Source: Deinococcus sp. | Lineage (GTDB): Bacteria; Deinococcota; Deinococci; Deinococcales; Deinococcaceae | Assembly (NCBI GenBank): GCA_025351205.1 | Contig: JANXWI010000096.1 | Location: forward strand, 1-9,941 | Direction: 5' to 3' | DNA: 9,941 nt | Shown here: piece by piece, positions 1 to 6,823 of the stretch | How the letters are laid out: each line of letters begins with the position of its first letter | Position numbering within the stretch: the stretch's first letter is position 1 | The notes under the pieces: model-generated | Told to the model about the DNA's origin: nothing | The model's database searches: none | The model's input: the letters and a program-made list of their open reading frames with translations, nothing else | Translations under genes and position numbers: made by a program

Positions 1-1
1 G

Positions 2-94
2 GTGATGATCGTGTTTCTGGGACTGATCGTGGGCCTGATCGTGGCAGGCATGTTCCTGCCGATGTTCGCAGTGATCGGCCAGCTCAGCAAATAG
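2..94 (+). CDS. pilC: Type IV pilus inner-membrane platform protein PilC / GspF family, C-terminal end only
   Basis: This is the last 30 codons of a gene whose start lies before the window; the stop is TAG at 92-94. The peptide is a hydrophobic membrane segment (V-M-I-V-F-L-G-L-I-V-G-L-I-V) followed by MFLPMFAVIGQLSK. That ending is the typical last transmembrane helix and tail of PilC/GspF proteins, the inner-membrane platform of type IV pili or type II secretion, which recruits the assembly ATPase. Reading direction is the same as the tns operon. The gene matters here because the presumed end of a Tn7-like element begins 21 bases after its stop codon, which makes its 3' end a candidate insertion site. 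Family assignment rests on a short tail, so GspF versus PilC cannot be separated. Confidence 0.78.
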   Translation: MMIVFLGLIVGLIVAGMFLPMFAVIGQLSK

Positions 95-115
95 TTTGTA
101 AGGTGACTTTGGACC

Positions 116-142
116 TGTCACTAAACCTATATACATGTCACC
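116..142 (+). repeat. 27-bp repeat, copy 1 (outermost putative TnsB-binding pair, likely transposon end)
   Basis: Two half-sites, TGTCACTAAA at 116 and TGTCACC at 136, lie 20 bp apart with TATAC between them. Aligned base for base, this copy matches copy 3 (518) at 21 of 27 positions and copy 2 (328) at 20 of 27. The repeats share one orientation, reading inward from the pilC side, as expected for TnsB sites in a Tn7-type end. It lies 22 bases after the pilC stop codon. Binding by TnsB is inferred. Confidence 0.62.
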
Positions 143-172
143 AGAGAGGGAGACCTGCGGGTCTCCCTCTCT
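143..172 (+). terminator. Strong hairpin terminator behind the pilC-like gene
   Basis: A perfect 13-bp stem (arms 143-155 and 160-172, AGAGAGGGAGACC on the left) closes a TGCG loop. It is followed by a moderately T-rich tail (TTCTGTCTT, 173-181). Position and strength suit an intrinsic terminator that stops transcription coming from the pilC-like gene. It sits directly inside repeat copy 1, so if 116 is the transposon end, the terminator belongs to the element and would shield it from outside transcription. If it is the host gene's own terminator, the element boundary must lie further right. Confidence 0.75.
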
Positions 173-327
173 TTCTGTCTTCCACGCGTAAATCCTGCGT
201 AATAGGTGCATCACAGACCACCGTTTCCTCTTGCATAATACATGTTGGTGCCAGCTAATTTATCCATATTTTCTCTGCCAACCTAAAATATTGCGTCTGA
301 GATGACTAATTTCTATAGAATTATATC

Positions 328-354
328 TGTCACTAAATTTAGATAGTTGTTACT
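328..354 (+). repeat. 27-bp repeat, copy 2 (putative TnsB-binding pair)
   Basis: It begins TGTCACTAAA, identical to the first ten bases of copy 1, and has a second half-site TGTTAC at 348, again 20 bp on. Twenty of 27 bases match copy 1. It lies 212 bp from copy 1 and 190 bp from copy 3, in the most A+T-rich part of the region. It is interpreted as an internal TnsB site of the element end. Confidence 0.58.
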
Positions 355-400
355 CTATTGTTTTTAGACTTACGTCGGCGCGGTGGTCCATAAAGATGCA

Positions 401-452
401 GTGACACGCGAAAAACCTGAAGGAACAGCGCACCGACACATCGTTGGTGACA
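401..452 (-). repeat. Two inverted TGTCAC half-sites (401-406 and 447-452)
   Basis: GTGACA occurs at 401-406 and 447-452, 46 bp apart, opposite in orientation to the three 27-bp repeats. Read on the minus strand the second gives TGTCACCAA, the same nine bases as the start of copy 3; the first gives TGTCACTGCA. The rest of the 27-bp module is poorly conserved in both. They may be extra TnsB contacts or accessory sites. Inverted sites are not typical of Tn7 ends, so this call is tentative. Confidence 0.35.
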
Positions 453-508
453 CCTATCCTGGCAATTAATCATTCAAGATAGTCTGCGCAAGTCCACGAG
501 AACGCATT

Positions 509-537
509 TTGCGCATCTGTCACCAAAGCGGTATACT
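509..537 (+). promoter_or_regulatory. Promoter of the tnsABC-tniQ operon
   Basis: A -35 box TTGCGC (509-514) and a -10 box TATACT (532-537) are separated by exactly 17 bases, a good sigma-70-type promoter about 80 bases before tnsA. Repeat copy 3 occupies the spacer and the -10 box and continues past it, so a bound TnsB would block RNA polymerase. In Tn7, TnsB is known to repress its own promoter from the adjacent end. The same arrangement is inferred here. Confidence 0.62.
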
Positions 538-544
538 TGTCATC
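518..544 (+). repeat. 27-bp repeat, copy 3 (putative TnsB site and operator over the tnsA promoter)
   Basis: Half-sites TGTCACCAAAG (518) and TGTCATC (538) are 20 bp apart with TATAC in the same place as in copy 1. Twenty-one of 27 bases match copy 1 across a distance of 402 bp. The -10 box of the tns promoter lies inside it, so it can act both as an end-binding site and as an operator. Confidence 0.6.
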
Positions 545-571
545 GACCGCGAGCTATCCATCTTTTCCCCA

Positions 572-588
572 TTCTGTTCACAACAGAA
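572..588 (+). promoter_or_regulatory. Palindrome / leader hairpin upstream of tnsA
   Basis: TTCTGTT-CAC-AACAGAA is a perfect 7-bp inverted repeat with a 3-base centre, lying in the untranslated leader between the tns promoter and the ribosome-binding site. It could be an operator for a dimeric regulator or a small RNA hairpin. The stem is A+T-rich and followed by no T-run, so it is unlikely to terminate transcription. Confidence 0.4.
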
Positions 589-608
589 CGTCAGCGGTAA
601 GCCGAGAT

Positions 609-614
609 GGAGGT
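609..614 (+). promoter_or_regulatory. Ribosome-binding site that decides the tnsA start
   Basis: GGAGGT at 609-614 is a strong Shine-Dalgarno sequence. It is 8 bases from the GTG at 623 but only 2 bases from the in-frame GTG at 617, so 623 is the preferred start of tnsA. Confidence 0.7.
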
Positions 615-622
615 AAGTGAAG

Positions 623-1432
623 GTGAGCAGAACATTCCGCGTCATCCTTGTCGGTCTCAACGGGCGCTCGATCGAGCGAGACGTCATGTTCCTGGCCACG
701 GTCAACCCAGAAGACCTCAGCCCGATGCGCATCAGCCTGACCGGGCCGGAACATGACCGACAACGCGAAGCCGTCTCGACCCCGAAGGCCCGAAACTACG
801 AGGGCCAGACCCACATCAGCGGGACGTATTTCTTCAGCCGCAGCGGTCGCCGGGTCATCTACGAGAGCCGCCTCGAACACCTGCGCCTGCAACTCGCTGA
901 CCTTGACTCTGCCTCGCTTCAGGTCGCCACGCAGCCGTTTGCCCTCCTGATTCGTGACGAAACCGATGACACGGTGTACAGCCACGTTCCCGACATCCTC
1001 CTGAGCCGGCGGGGGCGCCCCCGGCTCCTGGTTGACGTTCGCCCCTGGGCCTTCCAGTCTGACCCTCACAGTCGACTGGCCTTCCAGGCCACCCGTGAGG
1101 CCTGCGCGCTCGTTGGATTCGACTACGAGGTCTGGGGGGAGCCCCCTGTTGTTCAGGCCTACAACGTCCAGTTCTTGTCCGGCTTCCGCCGGGCACCCCT
1201 CCGCTTCGAGACTATCGCCCCACTTGTCCTGGACGCCGTCGGGACCTCGGCCACCGATCTCTCTCTGGAAGAGATCGAGAGTCTGGTCGACCGGCCCTAC
1301 CTGACCCGTCCGGTGCTCCTCCATCTGATCTGGCGTGGAGACCTCCAGCTCGACCTGACGCTTCCCCTGTCGTCGGCGTCCCTGGTGACGCCTGGGCCCC
1401 TCTTTCCCGGTGAACGGAGGTCGGACACATGA
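623..1432 (+). CDS. tnsA: TnsA-like transposon endonuclease
   Basis: TnsA is the restriction-enzyme-like subunit of the Tn7 transposase. It nicks the 5' ends of the element while TnsB cuts the 3' ends, so the element leaves by cut and paste. The chosen GTG start gives 269 residues, close to Tn7 TnsA. The nuclease core is visible in order: VIYESRLEH (residues 78-86, catalytic Glu), TQPFALLI (103-110), SHVPDILL (120-127, catalytic Asp 124) and LLVDVRPWA (135-143). The last normally reads E/D/Q-x-K, but here the lysine position is Arg 140. A C-terminal domain follows (about 155-269), which in the family contacts TnsC. The stop overlaps the tnsB start (ATGA). An upstream GTG at 617 would add two residues but is too near the ribosome-binding site. 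Identification is firm; full catalytic activity with the K-to-R change is not proven. Confidence 0.88.
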   Translation: MSRTFRVILVGLNGRSIERDVMFLATVNPEDLSPMRISLTGPEHDRQREAVSTPKARNYEGQTHISGTYFFSRSGRRVIYESRLEHLRLQLADLDSASLQVATQPFALLIRDETDDTVYSHVPDILLSRRGRPRLLVDVRPWAFQSDPHSRLAFQATREACALVGFDYEVWGEPPVVQAYNVQFLSGFRRAPLRFETIAPLVLDAVGTSATDLSLEEIESLVDRPYLTRPVLLHLIWRGDLQLDLTLPLSSASLVTPGPLFPGERRSDT

Positions 1433-3780
1433 ACCGAACAGCGGAGATCACCATCGGCAGTCGTCTGCGGTACGCTGGCCAGGATTGGACTGTCGCACGC
1501 CACCCGGCCAGCAGCATCGTCCTGCGCAACGCGGATGGGTTCGAACTCACCACCACCTGGCAGGCCATCCTCCAGTCTCCCGACTACGCCGTGGCCGGCC
1601 AGGCAGATCCCACGCTGGACGCGTATCAGACGTCGTTCAACACGCTCCCCGAACTCTACCAGCAGGAAGCCCGCGCGCTCGAAGCCCATGTGGCGGAAGT
1701 CGCGACCGGGCGCGCGCCGACGACCCAGGACACGGAGCCAGAAGCCTTGCCGCTCGTCCGCCCAGAGTACGACGTCTCGCTCACCACGCTCGCACAACGG
1801 ATCACGACCAAAGTCCGTGAACTCGCTGCGGAAAAGAGTGAACTGAAAATGTCCGAGCGGACACTGAAGCGCCTGCTGGCCGCCTACCGGAAACAGGGGG
1901 TGTACGGGCTGGTGGACCAACGACACCTGCGCCTGAGGACGCCCCCCCACGAGGAGCACCAGGAGGTGATGCGTGCCATCGAAGCCGTGGCCAAACTCCG
2001 GACCCAGCTCTCCGACATCAGCCTCAAAGGCCTGCGAAATCAGACGATTAAACATCTGGCCGGGCGCGGCCTCCTGGTCAGGCTCCCAGAAGAGGAAACC
2101 ACCAAAGTCGACAATGCGGAGCCCCAGGAAGACGCTCTCGAGGAGACCTTTGACGAAACAGTGGACGACACTCCAGTCCTCGACCTCAAGACGGACGGCC
2201 CGAAACGAACCATCGACATGCCGTCACAGAAGACGTTCAACCGGCTGGTCGGGCTGGTGGCCCCGACGCTGGTCCTCCAGGCAAAACAGCGGGAGAGCAT
2301 CCTCGCTAACCTGAAAAAGCGGCCGTTCGGACGCATCCACGCCCTCCGTCCCGGACAATACATGCTGATCGACATCAACACCATCGACATCCTGGCGCTG
2401 AGTGAGGTCGACGGCAGTGAGATCCGGCTGCGGCTGGCGCTGGCCCTCGACCTCTATAGCCGGGCCATCGTCGCCTGGGACCTCATCGAATCGGATGCGA
2501 AGTCGGTCGACATCTCTACCCTCGTCCTGAGCATCCTGTTCCCCAAGCTGTACAACCCGGCCTGGCCTGAAGGGAGCAAGTTTCGTTACACCGGTATTCC
2601 CCAGCATGTCGTCCTGAATGCCTTTGACCTCGATGCCGGCGTCACGCTGGCCGGTGCGCCTGCGCTGCTGCCGGAAATCCTGGTGGTCGACGGGGGACGC
2701 GCCTTCAAAAGCCGGCAGCTCGACCGGCTGGCCGACGAATTCCAGTTCGACTTCATCTTCGCCCGTCCGTACAAGGGAAGTGACAAATCCCAGATCGAGC
2801 GGTTGTTTCGCACCATCCGTCAACGGCTGATGGAGGACCTCAGGGGCTACGTCGGACAGAACGTGCGTCACCGCGGAAAGAAGGCGCGCGCCTACCACTT
2901 CCGCTCGGAGCTTCTAACCAAGATTGGGGAGTACATCACCGAGGAATACAACAACCACACCCACGACGGCCTGTACGCACCTGACGCCCCAAAATTCAAG
3001 CTTACCCCGAACCAGATGCTGGACCTCGGCCTACAGATGCAGGGCCTCTTCGCCGTCCCCAGGTCCCGGAACGAATACTACCTCTCGCTCCGACCCGTCA
3101 AATGCGCCATTGGCGAACGCGGCGTGACGATCGATTATCGCCAGTACGACGGACCCGAGTTCAACCCGTACCGGGGCAAGAAGTCACCCTACCCCCGGCT
3201 CAACGGGCGCTGGCCCGTGCTCGTCGATGACCGCGACCCGACCTTCGTGTTCTTTCAAGATCCCTATCCCGATCCAGGAGAGGAGGGCCAGTATTTCGCC
3301 ATGCAATGGCTGGACGCCGAGCACTACGTCCGGCCCTTCGAAACGGACTTGACCGGACAGGCGATGCAAGCTGTCCAGGAACGAACCGAGGATACCCTCG
3401 CAGACAACAAGGTAGAGATGGACCGTGTCCGGAGAGACCGCAACGAGCGGTACGCTGAGGAGCTGGCAAGTCTTGACCGCAGCGGACGCGGTAAACTGGT
3501 TGAGCAACTCCAGACCATGAACAACAAGACCGAGCATGGGAAGCTCGACCAGAAAGTCCGTAACGCCATCAGCCGCCAGGGTGACGCCCAGCGTCAACGC
3601 GTCGAACGCCTCGGAGACGATGCGCCCGCTCTCCCCACAGATCCTTCACCCACCCCCGATCAGCAGGCCCCTTATCAGCCGCTGAAGGTCACCGAAGTCC
3701 AGGTGCCTGGCCGCGTGCGGACCCTGGATTTCAATGCTCCATTCGCATTTCCCCTTGATGACGATGAGGAGGCTGAATGA
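1429..3780 (+). CDS. tnsB: TnsB-like DDE transposase
   Basis: TnsB binds the transposon ends, cuts the 3' strands and joins them to the target. The product has 783 residues. Residues about 110-215 form a helical DNA-binding region with helix-turn-helix-like stretches (e.g. SERTLKRLLAAYRKQGVYGL, 142-161). The retroviral-integrase core follows with a complete DDE triad: Asp 315 (YMLIDINTID), Asp 421 (ILVVDGGRAF) and Glu 457 (KSQIERLFRTI), with 35 residues between the second Asp and the Glu, as usual. A Mu-transposase-type C-terminal barrel lies at about 550-620. The acidic tail ending LDDDEEAE is where family members contact TnsC. The ATG overlaps the tnsA stop and has GGAGGT 7 bases upstream. 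TnsB very probably binds the 27-bp repeats before tnsA. A TniA-type name would also fit, but the adjacent tnsA favours TnsB. Confidence 0.93.
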   Translation: MNRTAEITIGSRLRYAGQDWTVARHPASSIVLRNADGFELTTTWQAILQSPDYAVAGQADPTLDAYQTSFNTLPELYQQEARALEAHVAEVATGRAPTTQDTEPEALPLVRPEYDVSLTTLAQRITTKVRELAAEKSELKMSERTLKRLLAAYRKQGVYGLVDQRHLRLRTPPHEEHQEVMRAIEAVAKLRTQLSDISLKGLRNQTIKHLAGRGLLVRLPEEETTKVDNAEPQEDALEETFDETVDDTPVLDLKTDGPKRTIDMPSQKTFNRLVGLVAPTLVLQAKQRESILANLKKRPFGRIHALRPGQYMLIDINTIDILALSEVDGSEIRLRLALALDLYSRAIVAWDLIESDAKSVDISTLVLSILFPKLYNPAWPEGSKFRYTGIPQHVVLNAFDLDAGVTLAGAPALLPEILVVDGGRAFKSRQLDRLADEFQFDFIFARPYKGSDKSQIERLFRTIRQRLMEDLRGYVGQNVRHRGKKARAYHFRSELLTKIGEYITEEYNNHTHDGLYAPDAPKFKLTPNQMLDLGLQMQGLFAVPRSRNEYYLSLRPVKCAIGERGVTIDYRQYDGPEFNPYRGKKSPYPRLNGRWPVLVDDRDPTFVFFQDPYPDPGEEGQYFAMQWLDAEHYVRPFETDLTGQAMQAVQERTEDTLADNKVEMDRVRRDRNERYAEELASLDRSGRGKLVEQLQTMNNKTEHGKLDQKVRNAISRQGDAQRQRVERLGDDAPALPTDPSPTPDQQAPYQPLKVTEVQVPGRVRTLDFNAPFAFPLDDDEEAE

Positions 3781-4877
3781 CGCTCGTCAGTTTGCTGGAG
3801 AACAACGCCATCCTGACCCGGGAAGACTGGGAGGAGTTTCTCGCTCACGGCATTCCTCCGAGGCCGCCACTCCTTACCCGCGCTGCCTACGACGAGTTGT
3901 CGCCCCGCAAGAAATTCATCTACGACCAGCAGCGGGACGACTGGCATGCTGACTTCGGGTTCGGGACCACCGAAACCTACACGAAAGTTGAATCGTCCTT
4001 CATGCTCTCAATGAAGCTCAACATCCGCAGCAAGGACTCGGTCAAGCAACACTTGGCACTGAGTGGGCCCCCGACCCTCGGGAAGACGACCATCGCCACC
4101 GCCCTGGGGAAATGGTTCGCGGTCTGGCTCCCCGCCCTCCTGGAAGCCCGCGGCGAAGTGGTCGATGATGAGCATGAAAACATCTGGGTGGTGTACGTGA
4201 CACTGACCGCCGAGACGGGTACACGCCATCTGGACGAGCAGATCGCGTTTTTTCTCGGTATGACGGTCTCAGACATCCGCGCCTACGGGGATCAGCAGCT
4301 GACCAACGCAGTCAAACTGGAAATCAAACGGCACCGGACCAAGCTCCTGATCGTCGATGACCTCCATCTCCTCAAACCCGGCCGGGAGAACACGGATTAC
4401 ATCCGCGACCATCTTAAAAGCCTGTCGAGCCAGTCCGGGGCCACGCTGCTGGTGGTCGGGATCGAGCTTGAAACCACCAACCTCTTCGAGGAGCAGCGGA
4501 AGAAGCAGGCGGTGAAGGCCGGTCAGACCGGGGGCCGATTCGAACTCGTGCCGATTAAACGAATCGAGCGGAACAGCAACGAATGGACCGCGCTCATCAC
4601 CTGGTGTGAAGAACAGCTGGTGCTGATGGAGCAGCCGAAGGGCGACCTGTTGAACCTTCAGAACTACCTGTGGAACCGGACGCAGGGCAGTATCGGGTCG
4701 TTATTACATCTGGTGCGGAAGGCAGCGATCCTGTCTGTCCAGATCACAGGTAAAGACAACGAAAACCAGTCCAACGGAGAGGGCAAGGAGAGGGAGGAGC
4801 ACCTGACCAAGGCGTTCCTGGATGACGTGACCCTCGATTACAACGCCACCACGTACGGCAACAGAGAGAATAAATGA
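3777..4877 (+). CDS. tnsC: TnsC-like AAA+ ATPase, transposition regulator
   Basis: TnsC polymerises on DNA with ATP, connects the target selector to the TnsA/TnsB complex and enforces target immunity in Tn7. The product has 366 residues. The Walker A loop is SGPPTLGKTT (96-105, Lys 103). Walker B is KLLIVDDLHLLK (189-200, Asp 194 and Asp 195). A sensor-1-like strand TLLVVGIELETTNLF (223-237) ends in a polar stretch, followed by RFELVPIKRI (254-263). The N-terminal 80 residues carry a charged region that in relatives interacts with partner proteins. The tail (about 325-345) is hydrophilic and low in complexity. The ATG overlaps the tnsB stop, with GGAGG at 3768-3772 four bases before it, so translation is coupled. 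Identification is firm. Confidence 0.92.
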   Translation: MTLVSLLENNAILTREDWEEFLAHGIPPRPPLLTRAAYDELSPRKKFIYDQQRDDWHADFGFGTTETYTKVESSFMLSMKLNIRSKDSVKQHLALSGPPTLGKTTIATALGKWFAVWLPALLEARGEVVDDEHENIWVVYVTLTAETGTRHLDEQIAFFLGMTVSDIRAYGDQQLTNAVKLEIKRHRTKLLIVDDLHLLKPGRENTDYIRDHLKSLSSQSGATLLVVGIELETTNLFEEQRKKQAVKAGQTGGRFELVPIKRIERNSNEWTALITWCEEQLVLMEQPKGDLLNLQNYLWNRTQGSIGSLLHLVRKAAILSVQITGKDNENQSNGEGKEREEHLTKAFLDDVTLDYNATTYGNRENK

Positions 4878-6823
4878 GTGTCCGGCCCACCGGCGCGTCA
4901 CGGCTGGAGCCCAACGAAGACCAGAAAGCTCACCGGCTCTCAAACTCAGCCGGCCGGGTCCTCTCCTCACGGCCGAGACCTGTTCCTGGCGAGTCCCTGG
5001 CCAGTTACGTCGAGCGGCTGTGCAGCTTCCAGTCGATCGCCACTCCGATAAGTACCATGCTGGTGCGAACCCAGCTCACCTCCCGGGATTTTCACGCTGA
5101 GAAGCTCTACGGCTACGGCGTGATTATGAGCGACGAGCAACTCGCCACCTTCAGCCATGTGGTGCGGTTGACCCCGGAGCAGGTGAAAGGGATGCTGCTC
5201 TCCACCTACGCCACCATCTGCCTGGACCTGGACGGCGTAGAAGCCTTGAATCAGGAATCGATCCGGGTGGCCGCCGTCCGGAACTGGTCGACTTTTGCGG
5301 GGAGCAATCTCTGCCCAGGCTGCATTGCGCACGACCAGGCATGGCGTGTCGCCTGGAAACTGCCGTGGACCCTGATCTGCCGGACGCACCAGACCTTTCT
5401 GGTCAACACCTGTCCTGGCTGCGGGGAACGTCCTGGCGGCTTCCGCGCTGACCTGGGAGGGAAACCCCGGTTCGTGACCACGCCGCCAGTGCCCGGGCAC
5501 TGCTCCAACCCCAAGTCCGAGGGGCAGCGCGACCAGGGTCGAGCCGCGACTCCATGCAGAAACGATCTCAGCACCGTGCCCGCCGTTCACGTGACAGACC
5601 CCTCGCTCCTTGACCTGCAGTTGACGCTGGACGCCCTCCTGGAGGACCGACCGATGAAGGTCGCGGGATCATCCTTGCCGGCGCGCGAGGTCTTTCAGCA
5701 GTTGCGCTCACTGACCAGCCTGATCCTGTACGTCGCGCAACCGGCCGACCTGGACGCCACCCAGCCCGAGGTCACCTCTGCCTTCGCACGCATGGCAAAC
5801 GAGCGGGATCGCCGGCGAGACGGCGGACGAGAAGGCATCGTCGAGGGCGAGAAGAAGATCACCAGCTTCTACAGGGCGGCTCCCACCGACCCGCTGCTGC
5901 TGACCGGCCCGATGAAGCTGGCCATGAAGGTCCTCGCGTCGGACGACCTGGACACGATGGTCGACCGGCTGCGTCCCATCGTCGCCAGGCTCCGGGAGGT
6001 TCTCAGAAACAAGGCGTGGAACGCTGCGAAGGACTTCAACTTCGAGGGGCCCCTCCTCAGGGCCTGCAACGTCCTCCTCACGGCACAAGCCCAGCTTCCC
6101 CGGAGACTCGGGAGAGACGCGGTTGGAGCCTCGAAGTACGACTTCGGGCCCGAGCACGTCCGGCCCCTGATGTCTCAGTCAGAGTTCGACCGTTCTTTCA
6201 GGGTGTTCTTCCAGCACACGGATCTAGCGGAAAGCAGCGCGAGGAAGGCCTGCAGCATCGTCCTCGTCCAGATGTGCAGCGGGATGGACCGCGCGGCGGC
6301 CGTCCAGGTGCTCGGCTTCCCACACTCGCACGTCAACGGCCTCTACAACAAAGCCATGGGCGTCATCAACGCCGGAGGGCATACAGCCGCCTTCGATACG
6401 GCAATCAAGGCCGCCGCTGAGCAGCTGTCAGCCGATCCGCACAAGACCGACTATCAACGGCGTCGGGCCATGATGGACGGCTGGACAACCATGGCCGACA
6501 GCCTCGTCGACGACGAGATGACGAAGTTGTACTCTCAGGCACCTCTCCGGATGGCCCCTGCCAGGACGCGCAACTGCGCCGCCTGGATCTGGGCCGAAGT
6601 GACGGGCAGCCTGCCAGAACTCTCTCCTGCCCTGAGCGACAAAACGAAACGCAAACAGACCCTTATCGATGTTTACGCCCGATTTGTCCATTCCGAGCTG
6701 CTGACGTTGACGCCGTGGATTGAAGCGTATAGAGACGCACTCATCCCCCTGATCGACACGTTGAATCCCAGATCGGCGGTAGTCGGGGAAATGCAAGGGG
6801 AAGCAACGAGCCAGCTGGGTTAG
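4874..6823 (+). CDS. tniQ: TniQ/TnsD-like target-site selection protein
   Basis: TniQ-family proteins bring TnsC to the target; the long TnsD type recognises a specific DNA site. This one has 649 residues. The TniQ domain begins at RPVPGESLASYVERL (35-49). A zinc-binding cluster follows: LCPGC (Cys 147, Cys 150), ICRTH (Cys 169, His 172) and CPGC (Cys 180, Cys 183), with further Cys at 210 and 228 that may form another site. The C-terminal 400 residues match nothing I recognise. The stretch around 455-505 (MCSGMDRAAAVQVLGF, then SHVNGLYNKA) looks helix-turn-helix-like and could read the target. The length is that of TnsD rather than of the short TniQ proteins of CRISPR-linked elements. The ATG overlaps the tnsC stop with only a weak AGAGAG ahead, so translation probably depends on coupling. 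The TAG stop is followed in the same frame by 79 more open codons. Confidence 0.88.
   Translation: MSVRPTGASRLEPNEDQKAHRLSNSAGRVLSSRPRPVPGESLASYVERLCSFQSIATPISTMLVRTQLTSRDFHAEKLYGYGVIMSDEQLATFSHVVRLTPEQVKGMLLSTYATICLDLDGVEALNQESIRVAAVRNWSTFAGSNLCPGCIAHDQAWRVAWKLPWTLICRTHQTFLVNTCPGCGERPGGFRADLGGKPRFVTTPPVPGHCSNPKSEGQRDQGRAATPCRNDLSTVPAVHVTDPSLLDLQLTLDALLEDRPMKVAGSSLPAREVFQQLRSLTSLILYVAQPADLDATQPEVTSAFARMANERDRRRDGGREGIVEGEKKITSFYRAAPTDPLLLTGPMKLAMKVLASDDLDTMVDRLRPIVARLREVLRNKAWNAAKDFNFEGPLLRACNVLLTAQAQLPRRLGRDAVGASKYDFGPEHVRPLMSQSEFDRSFRVFFQHTDLAESSARKACSIVLVQMCSGMDRAAAVQVLGFPHSHVNGLYNKAMGVINAGGHTAAFDTAIKAAAEQLSADPHKTDYQRRRAMMDGWTTMADSLVDDEMTKLYSQAPLRMAPARTRNCAAWIWAEVTGSLPELSPALSDKTKRKQTLIDVYARFVHSELLTLTPWIEAYRDALIPLIDTLNPRSAVVGEMQGEATSQLG

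Larger units (their letters stand above)
173..508. other. A+T-rich non-coding transposon end region
   Basis: No credible gene is present in these 336 bases. Composition is unlike the neighbours: 301-360 is 25% G+C and 241-300 is 38% by direct count. The stretch holds repeat copy 2 (328-354), two inverted half-sites (401-406 and 447-452) and two short perfect palindromes, TTCTATAGAA (311-320) and CTAAATTTAG (333-342), the latter inside copy 2. The piece at 305-316 (ACTAATTTCTAT) resembles a degenerate repeat core. This is typical of a transposon end that is bound and bent by its transposase. Confidence 0.6.
116..6823 (+). mobile_element. Tn7-like transposon: tnsA-proximal end plus tnsABC-tniQ core (far end not found)
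   Basis: The span combines an A+T-rich repeat-bearing end with four overlapping transposition genes (tnsA, tnsB, tnsC, tniQ). The outer boundary is placed at 116 because the outermost 27-bp repeat starts there with TGT, as Tn7-family ends do, and its half-sites read inward. Position 6823 is only the end of tniQ; the real element probably extends further. I looked for an inverted TGTCAC end followed by a copy of the flanking GGACC (111-115), the expected 5-bp target duplication, and found none to the right. In Tn7 itself tnsA lies next to the end that faces the attachment gene, and the layout here would match with the pilC-like gene in the glmS role. The family is certain; the boundaries are inferred. 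Confidence 0.7.

Noticed and set aside
173..508. Small protein or RNA gene in the A+T-rich region
   Set aside because: No frame with a ribosome-binding site and coding-like composition is seen, and the palindromes and repeats are explained better as protein-binding sites.
578..1324. Open frame of 248 codons on the minus strand across tnsA
   Set aside because: The plus frame shows the TnsA active-site motifs and a good ribosome-binding site; the antisense frame is a composition artefact.
1297..2055. Open frame of 252 codons on the minus strand across the tnsA-tnsB junction
   Set aside because: It covers the ATGA-coupled junction of two recognised genes and has no recognisable domain.
116..6823. 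CRISPR-associated transposon (type I-F or V-K)
   Set aside because: No CRISPR array, Cascade or cas12k gene is present in the window, and the target selector is of the long TnsD type with its own extra domain.
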